Shown here in pieces: positions 31,513-43,605 of a DNA stretch of 64,000 nucleotides (position 1 is its first letter; each line of letters starts with the position of its first letter). The notes under the pieces were generated by a model that was not told where the DNA came from, ran no database searches, and saw only the letters and a program-made list of their open reading frames with translations. The stretch comes from Verticillium longisporum (lineage: Eukaryota; Ascomycota; Sordariomycetes; Glomerellales; Plectosphaerellaceae): contig JAETXT010000013.1 in assembly GCA_019188255.1 (NCBI GenBank), positions 124,001-188,000 on the forward strand, written 5' to 3'. Both the position numbers and the translations under genes were made by a program.

Positions 31513-34500
31513 GGTGACGTCGAAGCCTGCGGAATGGCATGCACGTCTCAGCGTTTACATACACGACGACATGGCGAACGCGTTGGCGAGGGCTCAGCCC
31601 ATCTTTAAGGGATTGTTCTTCTTGGTCTCCTCGTCCGAAAGGGGGTCACCCTCTTGGTGTCATTACGCTTCAGGCGCGCATCGCTGAGACTAGACCCAGG
31701 TGAGGTCGCTAGATGATCGCCGCTACATGCGCATTGGGACGTCTGCCGGGGCCTACCCTGGACCCCCCCCTCGACGGCCTGATTGGCAGCCCGCTGTGCA
31801 GTGAAGGGAGGGAATGAAAAAAGTCGGGCGAGGGTTCCCTCCCACTGCCGGGCTCACGCGGTGTGGTGGGATGATTCGCAGCGCCGGGTCACGGGCCACG
31901 GACGGGTCTTGGTTTGTCGGTGGTGCGCTCCAAATTTACGTGCGAGTCAACGGATGGGGAGTGTCTCTGGGAGATTTGGCAAAAGCGCATGATGCGCTAG
32001 TGAGGTGTTTGGCGTGCTCGCCTGGACGCTTGACGGCGCTTGACGGTTGACTCCGCCCTCACACGCTGTTGTCTTTGTTGGATCTTCAGGATCATGTCTC
32101 GATGTCCGTCTGCGCCCACGAGAATGCCATGGGACTGCAACGCGAGGTGACCGCCCCTCTTTGTAGGTGACGTGGTAGCTGCACTAGATGTCTTCTGCTT
32201 GGCACTGCAGAACTTTCGGGTTTCGGCACAAGGTCTCTGCCCACGTATGGATTAGCTAGCAGGCCAGCTTCAAATGTAAGCGCATTGAAATGCCGAAACG
32301 AAGTGGGCAAGCGCGCAACCCTCCGGCCTTTGGCGAGACTTGTTGAAAGTATGCCTGCATTGTCACATGGTGTTGTATGGTGTCAAGGGGCTATATATAT
32401 GTCTGGCTTATATGGTCTTTTACAAGTCCGCAGCCTGTCGCTACAGACTCGAGCACATCAGTAATTGAGCCCTACAGAATGGAGATGCAGCTCTGAGATT
32501 ATTGGCAGTGCTGTGTCGCAATACCTCGTCTTGCTCCCGCCCTGGGGCACCATGTCATGCTGTTGCCGTGCTTCTCGCCCCATTCGACTTGTCTGCGTGC
32601 CGGCGGGCTTTCCTACCAGGGATGGATCTTCGCCAGTCATGTCGTTGTTTATCCTGTCAACTCAAAGATCCACTCATAAAGTCGCCTGGTACTGCGTCAA
32701 AGCTGCCACTCCCTGGGCAATCTGCAGAATGACTTTCCTGCAAAGTCCGGCCACATTGTCTTTGGCTCGAACTCTATTCCGATCTCGTGAATCTCTAGTC
32801 TTCATCATTGAGGTACGACCATCGCCGTTCCCGGTATTTTGGTCGATTTGCCGGGAAAAGCCCTGCTCAGTTGCCAGAGCTTAGGAACATGGCGTGGCGA
32901 GTTCGGCACGCTGATGAAATGGTTCATGTCGAGCTCCTTAATGCGACACGTGGACAGAAGCACCGACAAGGATGAAAACCCCGACGCTTTTGCGAAATGG
33001 ACATTGTGAAAATTCAAAGAAATCGAAATTTGCGAGCGAGACTGTTAAACCCAGTACCTGCTCATCTTAAGGCGTGTATGTTGAGCCCAGGCGTCAACAT
33101 ATATCATCCCGACGCACATGCAACAGAAATACCTTACGTCAATAAGCTGCGAGGAGGTATCCCAGGATACCATCCCGTAGTTCTATTCCGGTAAGCCTTG
33201 GTCTTGCGAGAATTGTTCGAACAGGTTCGCCAACATTGTAGCGACAAATGATTTTTGAAACATCACGCACACGGAGAGGTCAGGCCATATCCTGAGTCCA
33301 AGGGTACAGCCAGAGTCTAGGCTTCTGAACGAGGTCATGAGCATTCTTTCAATGCATGTCAGGACGTTCCGCGCAGCATCATCGCATTCTGCTGGCAAGG
33401 TATCTCGCGGGTTTCGGGACCAGCGTCCTCCAAACCAAGCCCCTTGTAGATGAATGAGGTCCCAAAGCAGCACATTGTGTATCTACTGGAACCTCGGTAC
33501 TGGAAAGGCTTATTTAAGACATCCCGCCTGTCCACTACGGTAATAACGTGTATTCAACGATTCAGGCGTAGTCACGGGGCCAAGACAACATTCGTCCTCA
33601 CCAGCTCGAGGCCCTATCATGCAACAGTGACAGCATCTATTCAGGAAGATTCTCGAAGAATATTCCCCAGTCTTGAACCGCAAATACTCTTGATCCTCGG
33701 AAGACCGTGAGGTTGCCTCGACCAGCACCTGGAAGGAGAAAGATGTCATGAAATTTCTGATCCATGTCATTGAACCTCAACCTTCGAAGCTAAATGTTCA
33801 TCAAGGTTATGAATTTATCAGTTTAAAATGGAGAAGTTTGAGATGTCAACCTCCAGGCCATTCCTCTTCGTGCGATCTCACCATTCAGATGGGTTCCCAA
33901 CTCCGTCAGAATACAGAATGCTGTCACCACTATACCGCATTGATGGATCTCTCGTCGTGGTAAGAATATCAGAGATAACCAGGCTCAAAAGAGGACTGTA
34001 AACTCTTCCCCATGATGTTTAAGTTCCTTCACACGGGTTGGCCACCTTGTCGAGATGGAACTTGCCGAGACAAACATCAACATGCGTGATTACTCATCCG
34101 TCGATCCGCTGGTCTCACATCTAGCTGACGGCAAGACGGTTACAGAGCGTCTCAGGACCAGGCGTTGAGTTGAAATGCACATCTTTATCATCTTTCCATC
34201 TGAGACAGCGGTGTGCGGATTTGACTAGACGGTCAAAATTGCTAGGAACCCTGAAAACGCCACATCCTCGCCAAAATCGAATATTTGACGAGAGTGTCCC
34301 CATCTTGTGCGGTCCAACATAATGCGCAATTTTCGTCGCATGAATGGCTGTGGTGACATGCGGCCGCTCCCTGATCGACTGGCTGTGTGGAGTAGAGCGA
34401 CATCGGATCAGCCAACACCTATACCACACATCTTATGATCGCACAAGTCCCGATGTAACTGCCACGACAGTGCTCCCGAATGTCTCTCCAGATCAACGCA

Positions 34501-37069
34501 GCATCAGTCCACGGACAGCGGGAGATGCTCGATGGGTGCTACAGCTCGGTACCAAATGACAACCTGTGGAGACTTTTCGCGTAGCTTCAACTTCGCACCT
34601 ATAGATCCGTGACTTGGTCCGTGTCCACAGAGTAAGCATGCCGGCACTTGCGAGGCTCAGCTGTCATTGAAGACGGCAGAAGAAGAAGAATCAAGGACAC
34701 AAACGGGGGGGCGACGTGGGGGATTTCATAGTCATAGGAGCTGTACCGCTGCTGTCCACGACCAAGAACGCCCAGCAGCCGACATTTCGGAGGCGGGTCA
34801 AGAGCCGTCTGCCGAGAGGCTTTTCTGGTGGAGGGCAATATACAAGAGGCAGGCAAGAGGACCGAGAGCGAGGCCCCAGGGTCCAGGAGACGCGCAATCA
34901 AGATGGAGGCTCGCAGGGAAGTCAAGGGCCGGACCCCATGGGCATCGACAATACGGCGTTGTCGGTTCGATTGCCGCAAGTTACCCTGAGCAGACATGCT
35001 GGCAGAGCCAACGGTGTCAGGAGAAGACATGATGATGACCACCTTGTGAGACAAGTTACACTGCAGAAGGATCAGACAGAAGGCAAAGAAAGGATTGCAG
35101 TGTTTGACAGCGGCGGCTAGCGCCTGGGCTACAATCTCGGTAGGGCAACCCGATCGACGTCATTATTTAGTGCGAAATTGAGGTGGAGCTATGCATCGGG
35201 CTCTGGGCACTAGGTAGGGATAGACGAGGCCGCCGCGAGTTGCAGGTAAATTGAGTCAGTACGGGGAGGGGGTGGCCAAAGACGCCCTCGCCCGTCCCCT
35301 GTTTCAGGAGAGCAGCGGCTCGAGCTTGGGACTATTGGAGCGAATAGGATTGGGTATATCGATTGAAGGGGATCTTTTATTGGTCATTATTCTCGTCAGC
35401 CCGCTTCGAGCGTCTACCCCTTAGAGAGCGGGACTCTGATACAGGCGTGGTCGATGGGACTGCTAGGATTTTCTCGGATTTTCTGGGATTTTCCCAAGGG
35501 GCTATACGACCACATGGCCTACTATCCAAGTAAGCTTCTTTCATAGCGCCGCCACTATACTCATGGGTGTAAGGAGTAGCACGATGGCTGGACAATACCT
35601 CGGAAGCTTCAACAGACGGGAAGCCTGCGAAAACCCCGCAGCCGTTGTCTTTACAGTAGGTTAAGTCAACACGGCAGACCAACAATTGATGTTTATGACG
35701 GCCAGTCCGCCTGGAATAGAGTGCCCAACCCAAGAACAACCCCCTGACCTCGACCTCGACCTCCAAACATCGCTGTGTCCAAGGCGTTAGCCCCAACGTC
35801 GTCAGGCTGTCACTGTCACAGACGCCACCTCTCTCCACCAGTTTCCTTCCTTCTCCTCGCCTTTCTCATCTGCTTCATGCCGCCAGCGTCGCCGACCCCC
35901 GTCCGCCCAGCCTCCAGTGCACCACAGCCAGCCCGGCGACCAAGCTCTATTCGGCATGGGCCGCCGTTCCATCGTGGAGCTGTGCAGTCTGGTACGATTT
36001 GATCGCATGGCATCGCCGGGTCCCTCACATTTGCCAACCCGGGAAGAGCGCCTGATGTGACGCTGGCAGCTTGGACAATGGCCGCGTCTGAGCATTTGCG
36101 CATCACCGCTCGTTCTCGTGGGGCCTGATCAGCCCATCCAGCAGGACAGAAAACGGCGGCCGAGCGGGAGCGAAAATCATGGTTGTTCGTCTGATCTCGT
36201 GAATGCAGTGCGAAATGAAAGCCATCAGCCCAGTCCAGCCCAGCCGGGCCCCTCTTCACCCCTGCTTTGCTTCCCCTGCCAAGCCTTACCTGCTCCTGGG
36301 CCTCTTCATAGGCCCCTCTTTCGTACGCATCCAGAGGTCGCTAGCTGGCGCTCGCCTGATCCCTGACCCTGCCGCTGCGACCAAGGCCGGCTCGCTTGCC
36401 CAGCGCGCGCTTCATTTGCGATGAAACAGCATGAGAATCCTCGGCCATGCGGCCGGTCTGGTGGGCATTTTGCCAGTCTGTTTGCACTTTTTCCGTCGCA
36501 CTGAGCCTATCGGCTGCCGCTCAAAGCCCCATCACCCCGTGCTGATGTGCCCAGAACTCCCTGCAGGGGAGCCGCGCTCACGCTCACGCGCATGGGTCCG
36601 GACTGGAATCATGGACGCATCTGGCGCCAGATCCCGAAGATGACAGGGGAAGGACCATCAACAACGCCGTCTCCTCATGGCACCTGTCGTCCGTGGGGTG
36701 ATGACACCAACGTAGCTCAGCCGGTGGCACAGCAGATGAGCCAGAAGGATAGCAGAAGGAATGGGTCGGCATGTCCCCACGTCCAGGTTTGCTCACGATG
36801 GGATATAAGGACTCGATCTCACCACTCTCCAACGGCTTTTCTCTCCTCCTCTCTCTTCACCAGGCTTTCAATCGCAGTTTTTCATTACTACATTCTCTTT
36901 TTTTCGCAACGGGATCATTCCTTCTTCTCTTGCACATTCATTCTTTTGAACTTCATTGACTGAAGTATTCACATTCTTTCTGCCAGCGGCATCTTCAACT
37001 ACCAACTCCATCTACCAAAACACCAACCACACCACCAACTCCCCAACTTTTGGAAAACTTTCTGCAAAA
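31513..37069. other. Gene-poor 5.5-kb stretch with possible decayed coding sequence
   Basis: No gene with start, splice sites and family signature is seen. On the minus strand between about 34450 and 32450 several short open runs interrupted by stops look protein-like, for example LLWDLIHLQGAWFGG near 33470 and VILQIAQGVAAL near 32725, but I cannot assign them. A 153-codon minus-strand frame at 35838-35377 is likewise unassigned. The last about 250 bases are the LPMO promoter and leader. Confidence 0.4.
36804..36866 (+). promoter_or_regulatory. LPMO core promoter: TATA-like box and CT-rich tract
   Basis: TATAAG at 36804-36809 is followed by a pyrimidine-rich tract (about 36833-36866), a layout common in strongly expressed fungal genes. 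The ATG is at 37070, leaving a leader of roughly 200 bases. Confidence 0.5.
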
Positions 37070-37993
37070 ATGCCTTCCTTCAAGACCAACGCTCTCCTCT
37101 CCGCCGTTGCTGGCGCCGCCTCCGTCATGGCCCACGGCCACGTCGAGAGCATCATCGCCGACGGCACCCAGTACGAGGCTTTCGGCCTGTCCAACGCCTA
37201 CAACGCCAACCACGCTCCCCTCGTCGGCTGGTCCACCACCGCCCTGGACAACGGCTTCGTCGCCCCCTCCGCCTTCGGCACCGGCGACATTGCCTGCCAC
37301 CGCGGCGCCACCAACGCCGAGGGCACCGCCGTCGTCGCCGCCGGTGGCGAGATCTTCCTCCAGTGGGACACCTGGCCCGAGTCCCACAAGGGTCCCGTCA
37401 TCGACTACCTCGCCTCGTGCGGCAGCGGTGACTGCACCACCGTCGACAAGGCCTCGCTCGAGTTCTTCAAGATCGCCGAGGTCGGCCTCATCTCCGGCGC
37501 CGGCTCCTCCGGCACCTGGGCCTCTGACGTCCTGATCGAGCAGGGCAACGGCTGGCTCGTCAAGATCCCCGCCACCCTCGCCGCCGGTGACTACGTCCTG
37601 CGCCACGAGATTATTGCTCTCCACGCCTCCGGCCAGCCCGACGGTGCCCAAAACTACCCCCAGTGCATCAACATCCGCGTCACCGGCGGTGGCTCCGAGC
37701 TCCCCACCGGCACCGTCGCCACCTCGCTCTACACCGCCGAGGACGCCGGTATCCTGTACGACCTCTACTCCTCCACCTCGTACGAGATCCCCGGCCCTGC
37801 CGCCCCCGCCATCGCCTCGGCCGTTGAGCAGGCCGTCCCCGCCGCCACCGCCACCTCCCCCGCCGTTGTTGGTGGTGGCTCCGGCTCCGCCCCTGCTCCC
37901 GCTCCTTCTTCCCCCGCCGAGACCGAGACCCCCACGGCCCCCGTCGAGATCGAGGCACCTGTCGTCCCCGCCCTCTCTGCCTCTGTCGAGTAG
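37070..37993 (+). CDS. AA9 lytic polysaccharide monooxygenase, 307 aa to TAG; frame continues to 38194
   Basis: The signal peptide ([21 protein letters not shown]) is cleaved directly before HGHVESI, giving the obligatory N-terminal His of the copper brace (H22). The second copper His is H77 in [12 protein letters not shown] and the axial Tyr is Y196 in [10 protein letters not shown]185 (LHASGQ) fills the second sphere. All are intact, so the catalytic domain should work on cellulose or hemicellulose with a copper-oxygen mechanism. A Pro/Ala/Ser/Glu linker follows from about residue 245. TAG at 37991-37993 ends the ORF, but the same frame stays open for 66 more codons of similar Pro/Ala/Glu sequence ending in an Arg-rich tail and TAA at 38192-38194. 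No intron. The long antisense ORF here is a GC3 artefact. Confidence 0.9.
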   Translation: MPSFKTNALLSAVAGAASVMAHGHVESIIADGTQYEAFGLSNAYNANHAPLVGWSTTALDNGFVAPSAFGTGDIACHRGATNAEGTAVVAAGGEIFLQWDTWPESHKGPVIDYLASCGSGDCTTVDKASLEFFKIAEVGLISGAGSSGTWASDVLIEQGNGWLVKIPATLAAGDYVLRHEIIALHASGQPDGAQNYPQCINIRVTGGGSELPTGTVATSLYTAEDAGILYDLYSSTSYEIPGPAAPAIASAVEQAVPAATATSPAVVGGGSGSAPAPAPSSPAETETPTAPVEIEAPVVPALSASVE

Positions 37994-38194
37994 CACAGCG
38001 CACCTGCTCCCTCTGCAGCCGTTAAGGAGCCCACCGCTCCCGCTCCCGTTCCCAGCGCCCCCGTCGAGGAGCCCGTCGAGGAGCCCACCCCCGAGGTCCC
38101 CGCCGAGTGCCCTGCCGCCGCCCGCCGCCGCGCCCGCCGCGCCGCTCGCCGTGCCCGCCGCCACGCCCGTGACGTCCAGGCCGCCCGCCTTTAA

Positions 38195-39420
38195 GCGCGC
38201 CAGTCTCTTTTTGACGAGCCGCAAACATGGAGAGGGCCAGTTCCTCTCCTGACATCTTTCCTTTGAAGAATGAACCTCCTTTTTTACAGAACTTTTTTCA
38301 ATTGTATATATCCCCTCAAATGTTTTGCCTACTTTTTTATGTTTGGCTTCGTGTATTACTTGACGTTTTGACGGACCAATGCATCTCCCCCCCGCGTCTC
38401 CCATCCTGGTTGGGGGCCCGGGGGGGTGTGGGCATCATGAAACCGGCGGTGCCGATGTTTATAGATGGAAGGGAATGGCGCCGATGAATAGACGCGGTTT
38501 TCCTGAACCTTGTTCCTTCGCTCATGATTCTGACTGACTTGTCTGCTGCCTTTCTTGACTGGGCTGTTCTTTTCTCACCCAAGGTGCCATGATAGAATGG
38601 CGTTGGATCCTGACATGGTATTCGCTTGAGGTACCTGGCTGGAGCGGAGAGACCAACTGGCTTGGTGTACAATTCCTTTCGTCATCGCCAGGTGATATGA
38701 GGGGCAGAGCGAGTCTTCATTGTAGCTGAACGGCATCTCCGGATGCCTTGGACTCCAGGGCTTACCACGACCTCGAGCCTAAGACTATGTTTGCCAAGGC
38801 AAGCGGTGTCGAGCTTTGCCTTGTCCCCGACATGGACTTACACGGTCTGTGAACGACTTGAGAAGGTCTTGATGACGGAGCATCAGGACGCCACTACACC
38901 ATCTCTTGACTGCCTGCAACCTGGACTGTCGGGAGCTTGTGTTGGTTCAAGACAATTGCACCCCACGCCAGTCATGGCCCCCAAAGGGGGACGGAGGGCA
39001 CTATTCATCTCGCGGCAATTATTCAACGTCTCTGCTACGTCTCGTTCCTGTCGTGAGTTTCCTTCGCAAAGTTTCCGTGCAACCAAGGCACAAGTCATGT
39101 GCTCGGGCTTCACCTGCATTGACGATCGTGCTAACTCATTTCGGTAGGTCAAGGGAACCTCGTATCGTCGGCCCTCGTATCGATCCTTGCATGTTTTTCT
39201 CCGGTTCTCTTGTCGGCGGGTTTTCCAACCCAGTAGTATTCTTGGACGCGGGACATCGGGCTGCCGGCCGATGAGAGATGCAGTAGTATTCTTGGATGCG
39301 GGACCTCGGACTGCGGCTGATGAGAGATGCTCCCAGTCAGAGCACACAACAAAAGGCCTGCGTGCCCCCTTTGCTCCAGGGAAAAGAGAACCGGTCACCA
39401 GCCCTTCGTCACGTATCAAG
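38195..39420. other. Intergenic with a 50-bp tandem repeat near its right end
   Basis: About 1.2 kb between the LPMO and the deuterolysin, both rightward. No coding signal is convincing. The segment holds a two-copy repeat at 39231-39329 close to the deuterolysin start. Confidence 0.5.
39231..39329. repeat. Two-copy tandem repeat of about 50 bp upstream of the deuterolysin
   Basis: The unit starting CAGTAGTATTCTTGGACGCG and ending GATGAGAGATG occurs at 39231-39280 and, with a few differences, at 39281-39329. It lies about 90-190 bp before the ATG, so it could affect the promoter or leader. Confidence 0.8.
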
Positions 39421-40693
39421 ATGCATTCACATCGGTTCTTCGCCCTCCTCGGCGCAGCCCTCAGCGCTTGCAGCGCGACTGCTCACTCCATCTCTCGTCG
39501 GGCCGCCCTGAGTCAGGGCAACGTCGAGGTTACACTGAGTTCGGCCAAGAGCGCGCCTCTTCTCATCGAAGCGACCATTAAGAACGCTGGCTCTAAAGAT
39601 CTCGCCTTTCTCAAGCCTGGAACCATCTTTGGATCGACCAGAGTCCAGCTTCTCGACGCTCAGAGAATTGAGTCTGGTACATGGTGGCGGCAGCAGCTCC
39701 CTCGTTATGACATTGACAAGACTGACCTTTGCCGCAGACGGCTCTAGACGGAAGGCCGCGTTCCAGGGAATTGTCGCGTCTGTCGACTTTGATGCCCTGG
39801 CGCCAGAGAACTACGAGGTTCTCCGCCCCGGGTCAGCCATTGTCAAGAAGATTGACGCTACTTCTTTATACAGGCTCTCGGCCGGAACCTACGAGTTCTC
39901 TGCCACTGGTCTTTTTGCCGCTCAGCCGGACAGTGCCTCTCTGCCAACCGTATCGGAGGAATACAAGTCCAACAAGCTGACCGTCACCATTGACGAGGCG
40001 ACTGCCTCGCTGTCTCGCGTCGTGCCGGCGCCTCTGCAGCATCGGGCTCTGCTTCAGGAGGATTCGTGCAAGAATACGACGCAGCACCAACTCATGCTCG
40101 ATGCCCTCGCCAACTGCAAGCCCCTCGCCGAGGCGGGCGCCGCCGAGGCACGCGATGTCACGTCGCTCCGTTTCGTAGAGTACTTCCGCTCCAACACCTC
40201 CGATTCGCGCCAGCTCGTCGCCGACCGTCTCGATGCCGTGGCCAAGGAGTGCAGCACGTCTGACTCGGGCGGCGTGCGCGTCTACTGCACGGAGCCCTTT
40301 GACTGGACAGAGTGCTCGGTGCCTCTCGTCGCCTACACTTGGCCCCTGAACAGCTGGGTCATCGTGTGTCCCATGTTCTTCGACACGAGGCCGCCTTTGC
40401 CGCAAATGTGCCACAAGCAGGACCACGCGACGACTATGATCCACGAGATGACGCACAACCCGGCCGTCTACGAACCTTCGACTCAGGATGTTGCGTACTC
40501 GTACCCTAACGTTACGCAGCTCGATCCGGACAGGGCGCTTGACAACGCGGACACGTATTCGCTTTTTGCGAACGGTATGTTTTGAACGTGACGTCGGTTT
40601 TCTATTGCTGACATGGTGTCTGTAGCCATCCATCTTGACTGTCCGGTCGAGAGCTTGCCCAAGTCTTACAACGCTACGCCTCCGGCTGCTTAA
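39421..40693 (+). CDS. Secreted deuterolysin-type metalloprotease (M35), about 390 aa
   Basis: Exons 39421-39671, 39721-40574 and 40626-40693. The signal peptide MHSHRFFALLGAALSACSATA is followed by a long propeptide typical of the family. The zinc site HEMTH (about 325-329) and the aspzincin Asp (STQDVAYSY, about D340) are present, although the usual YG is YS. The final exon supplies the conserved NAIHLDC end. The enzyme is a secreted neutral zinc endopeptidase often active on basic proteins. The donor of the first intron (GTCTGG) is weak but is the only one that keeps the frame between KPGTIF and AADGSRRKAAFQG; the exact boundary is uncertain. Confidence 0.8.
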
Positions 40694-40885
40694 GGTAGGA
40701 TATTCCTTGCCGGAACTGCCTCAACATACAGCATGCTAACGAATAATGGTCTTACTACGGCTTGCTAGAGAAGATCTCACGCGTTGGACAACCAACAGAT
40801 GTCGGGTATTAGTATCATCAAGTCTGATAGTTTACAAAATACGCATGCTCCTTGATGAACGCCACTTGCGATGCCTGCTTTTGCC

Positions 40886-43605
40886 TCATGCTTGATCCAC
40901 CCGCTGCCATGTCCGTCTAAATGGCAACTTTGGGCTCCGGCCGAGGCTCCCACCACCGCCCTCCTCGGCCTCCCGCTCGACGCCCCTGTCCTGCCTGACG
41001 TCCCCTTCGAGTCCAAAGGCGAACCTATCGCGCGCACTGCCGTCCCCTCTGCCTCCAACCGTGGAAACTCTGTTCGGGCCTCTCGGCGACACAACATCAC
41101 CCGCATCCCACGTACGACTCATGGGACGTCCTTCGAAGCGCCCCTCATCCTCCGCAACTCCGTCTTCGCCCCTACTCGGCGACACAAGCCCGTACCCGAC
41201 CTTGACGCGCTTGGCCTCGCCCTCGACCGGCCCGTCTCCCGTCCACGGCACCTTCTCAAGCCAAGGCCCCGCGTCGCGGCCACGATGCTGCTGAATCGCG
41301 TGTTCCGCCACAAGCCTTCTTCCCAGATGGCCACCGTGCCAAACCCGACGCCAACGATAGCCAGCGCGATGGCGGCCGCGTACACGGCCCACAGCTCCCA
41401 CGCCACGTATCGATACCGGTTGTCGTTGCGCGATCGCGTGCAGGGGAACTTGGTATTCTCGCCGCCGGCACTCACGCCGCTGACGACCTCGGGCGCGGCA
41501 GCCCACGCCACGGCGAGGAACTGCGGGTTCGACAGCATGGAGAGCAGCATGTCTTCGTAGAAGCCCTGCACGGCGCCCTGCATGTCGCGGACGCCGAGCC
41601 AGTTTGTCGGATCGAGGAGGCGTGTCTGGAGGGCGCGCGTGTTGGCAATCTTGCCGGGCTCGGTGATGGAGCCGTTGATGAAGGTGCGCAGTTGCAGGCC
41701 GATCGAGTGGTAGGCCATGGCGCGGCGGTAGCGGCGTGTGTCGGACGGCAGGATATAGTTTGACTCGGGCACGGCTGTCGTGTTGTCCATGGTGCCGTCA
41801 TTGGCCGGCTCGTCGGGGAGAAACGTCGTGTCGATGACGGGATGGAGAAAGTCGCGGCGCGTGACGTTTGTGTGCTGCAGGAGACCCGTGTAGTTGAAGA
41901 GAACTTCGTATTTCGTCTCGTAGTGCTCGCATCCGAAGATCTTGGGCGTGTAGACCTGGTCCCATTTCGGGTCACTCCGGTTGTCAGGTTGCAGCTCAGC
42001 GGGATCGTCGACCTCAGAGTACCCGATCCAAAGAATGGGCTCCGTGCGAAGAGCGCCGAGGTGCTTCGGAAAGGGCGCCGGCGTAGTCGGTATGCCACCG
42101 GGCCAGACATCTTCCATCTGCGTCTCCGAGTAGTGCCCCAGGAAGGCCTGGGCAACGTATGTCTGGTTCCCCTCTGGAGCCAGTATCTCCGTCCCGAAAG
42201 GCGCCGTCGCGTTGCCCAGCTTCTTCGGCTTCGAGCCGACTCCCGAGGCCAGCTCGGTGCACTTGTATCCCGGACCCGTGAACTGCACGGTGTAGGTACA
42301 ATTCCAACCCGTGCCGCATATCTCCTCGGCGGCACCGGCCCTCGCGACCGGCGTCTTTGAAAAGGCAGCCAGCGTGGCCACCTGTTCAAACTGCCAGCTC
42401 GGACTGGTGAAGTAGTCGTACCAGCCTTCGAATTCGTTACCATCTTCGTCGAGGGCGCCACGTGTCGTGTTCCACAGGCTGACGGACAGCGAAATCAGCT
42501 TGTCGACGCGCTTCGCCTCGCGCCACTCGTTTGTCTCCTCGGCGGCAAAGTTGAGCGTGCGCACGGCGGGGCAGGTGACATTCTCGACGGCAAGCTCGTT
42601 ACGCACGGCCAGCGTCTCCGAGGTCAGAATAACGACGAGCGGCGTGCACCAGACGTAGATGGCCAGGATGATGGCGACCCTGGCCTGGCGAAAGATCTCG
42701 GCGTTGAAGATGGCGGAAAGATCGTCGGCGGCGGCGAAGAGCGAGTCGACGGCGCTCAGCGTCATGGCTTTTCGGCGCACCGTCAACCACACGCGCTGCT
42801 TAAACGCGAGGACGACGGACGCGGCCAGTGAGGCCTTGGCAACAAAGGACAGGGCCGTACCGTAGCGCAACATACGGATGTGGTTGTCGGCAATGCGGCC
42901 ATCGAGCGAGTTGTAGAAGAAGTGGTGGCCCATTGCGGCGCATATGCCTAGCCAGAGAAAGAAGTACATGTTGTACGAAGGACGCCAGTAGCTGAACCTG
43001 TAGGGAGGCGGGCTGCCATCATCACCGAGTGGCCCGGAGCCTGCAGACGGCGGCGCAGGTGGTTGATCGCGTCGTTGCTGGTCAGAAGAGGAAACCTGAT
43101 TCACCGTGGATGATGCCAATGGCTTGCCGACAGGTTCCTCGCCCGGTGTACGATTCTTGTTGAGGAGAAGGGCTGAAGACGAATGGTAGCCCGGGGTGGT
43201 GTTCGCCGTGGACGGCTCGTAATAGCTCTGGTAATTGGAATATGTAAAGTCATGTTCAACTTGTATCGGTGAAGGCTGCGGGCGGTGAGCGGCTGGCAAA
43301 TTCGAGGCTAAGTAATTACTGAAGGCCGATGTCTCGTCAATCGTCGACTGAGGTGACACGATGCCTGTCCCTGTAGCAGAGGTTCGCGGATTGGGCGCGA
43401 GGGGCGAGCTGACCCGTCGTTCGTGCCGTGATACCTGTCCAGGGACACTCGGTGAGAAGGTCGCAGATGTTCCCGAGACCGAAAAAGACCATGTCCGTGA
43501 GCCGGAGCCGACTGGCTTCCGCTGAACCGAGCTCCTCTGCGAGATGGGCGTCATGTGTATCGCTGCCGGTTGATTGTGCCGGATGCCAAATGCATCATCG
43601 TCCAT
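40886..43605 (-). CDS. Fungal multi-pass membrane glycoprotein ('formylmethionine deformylase-like'), frame broken near 41267
   Basis: ATG at 43605 opens an intronless frame with a Ser/Pro-rich cytosolic N-terminus, then hydrophobic segments YFFLWLGICAAMGHHFF, SFVAKASLAASVVLAF and AIILAIYVWCTPLVVIL. A roughly 440-residue extracellular region follows with many N-x-S/T sites and paired Cys, then a last TM (WAVYAAAIALAIVGVGFG). Relatives in Sordariomycetes carry the misleading name given in the call; no deformylase motif is present and the function is unknown. After SSIVAATRG the frame shifts by one base: a better tail (PWLEKVPWTG, VKVGYGLVS, FAFGLEGDVRQD) continues in another frame to 40886, while the original frame runs on to 41119 with unlike sequence. 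The join is at a run of four Gs. Confidence 0.7.

Noticed and set aside
35397..35520. Repeated GATTTTC-type bases near 35460-35495 as a possible CRISPR-like or regulatory array
   Set aside because: Only three short imperfect copies with no regular spacing; CRISPR arrays do not occur in fungi and nothing else supports function.
36995..38404. 469-codon open frame antisense to the LPMO gene
   Set aside because: It is Gly/Val-rich, lacks any domain, and arises because the LPMO codons mostly end in C. The sense strand has a full AA9 domain with signal peptide.
41472..42461. 329-codon Arg/Ser-rich frame within the membrane glycoprotein
   Set aside because: Shadow frame of the real gene on the same strand; extreme Arg/Ser composition and no domain.
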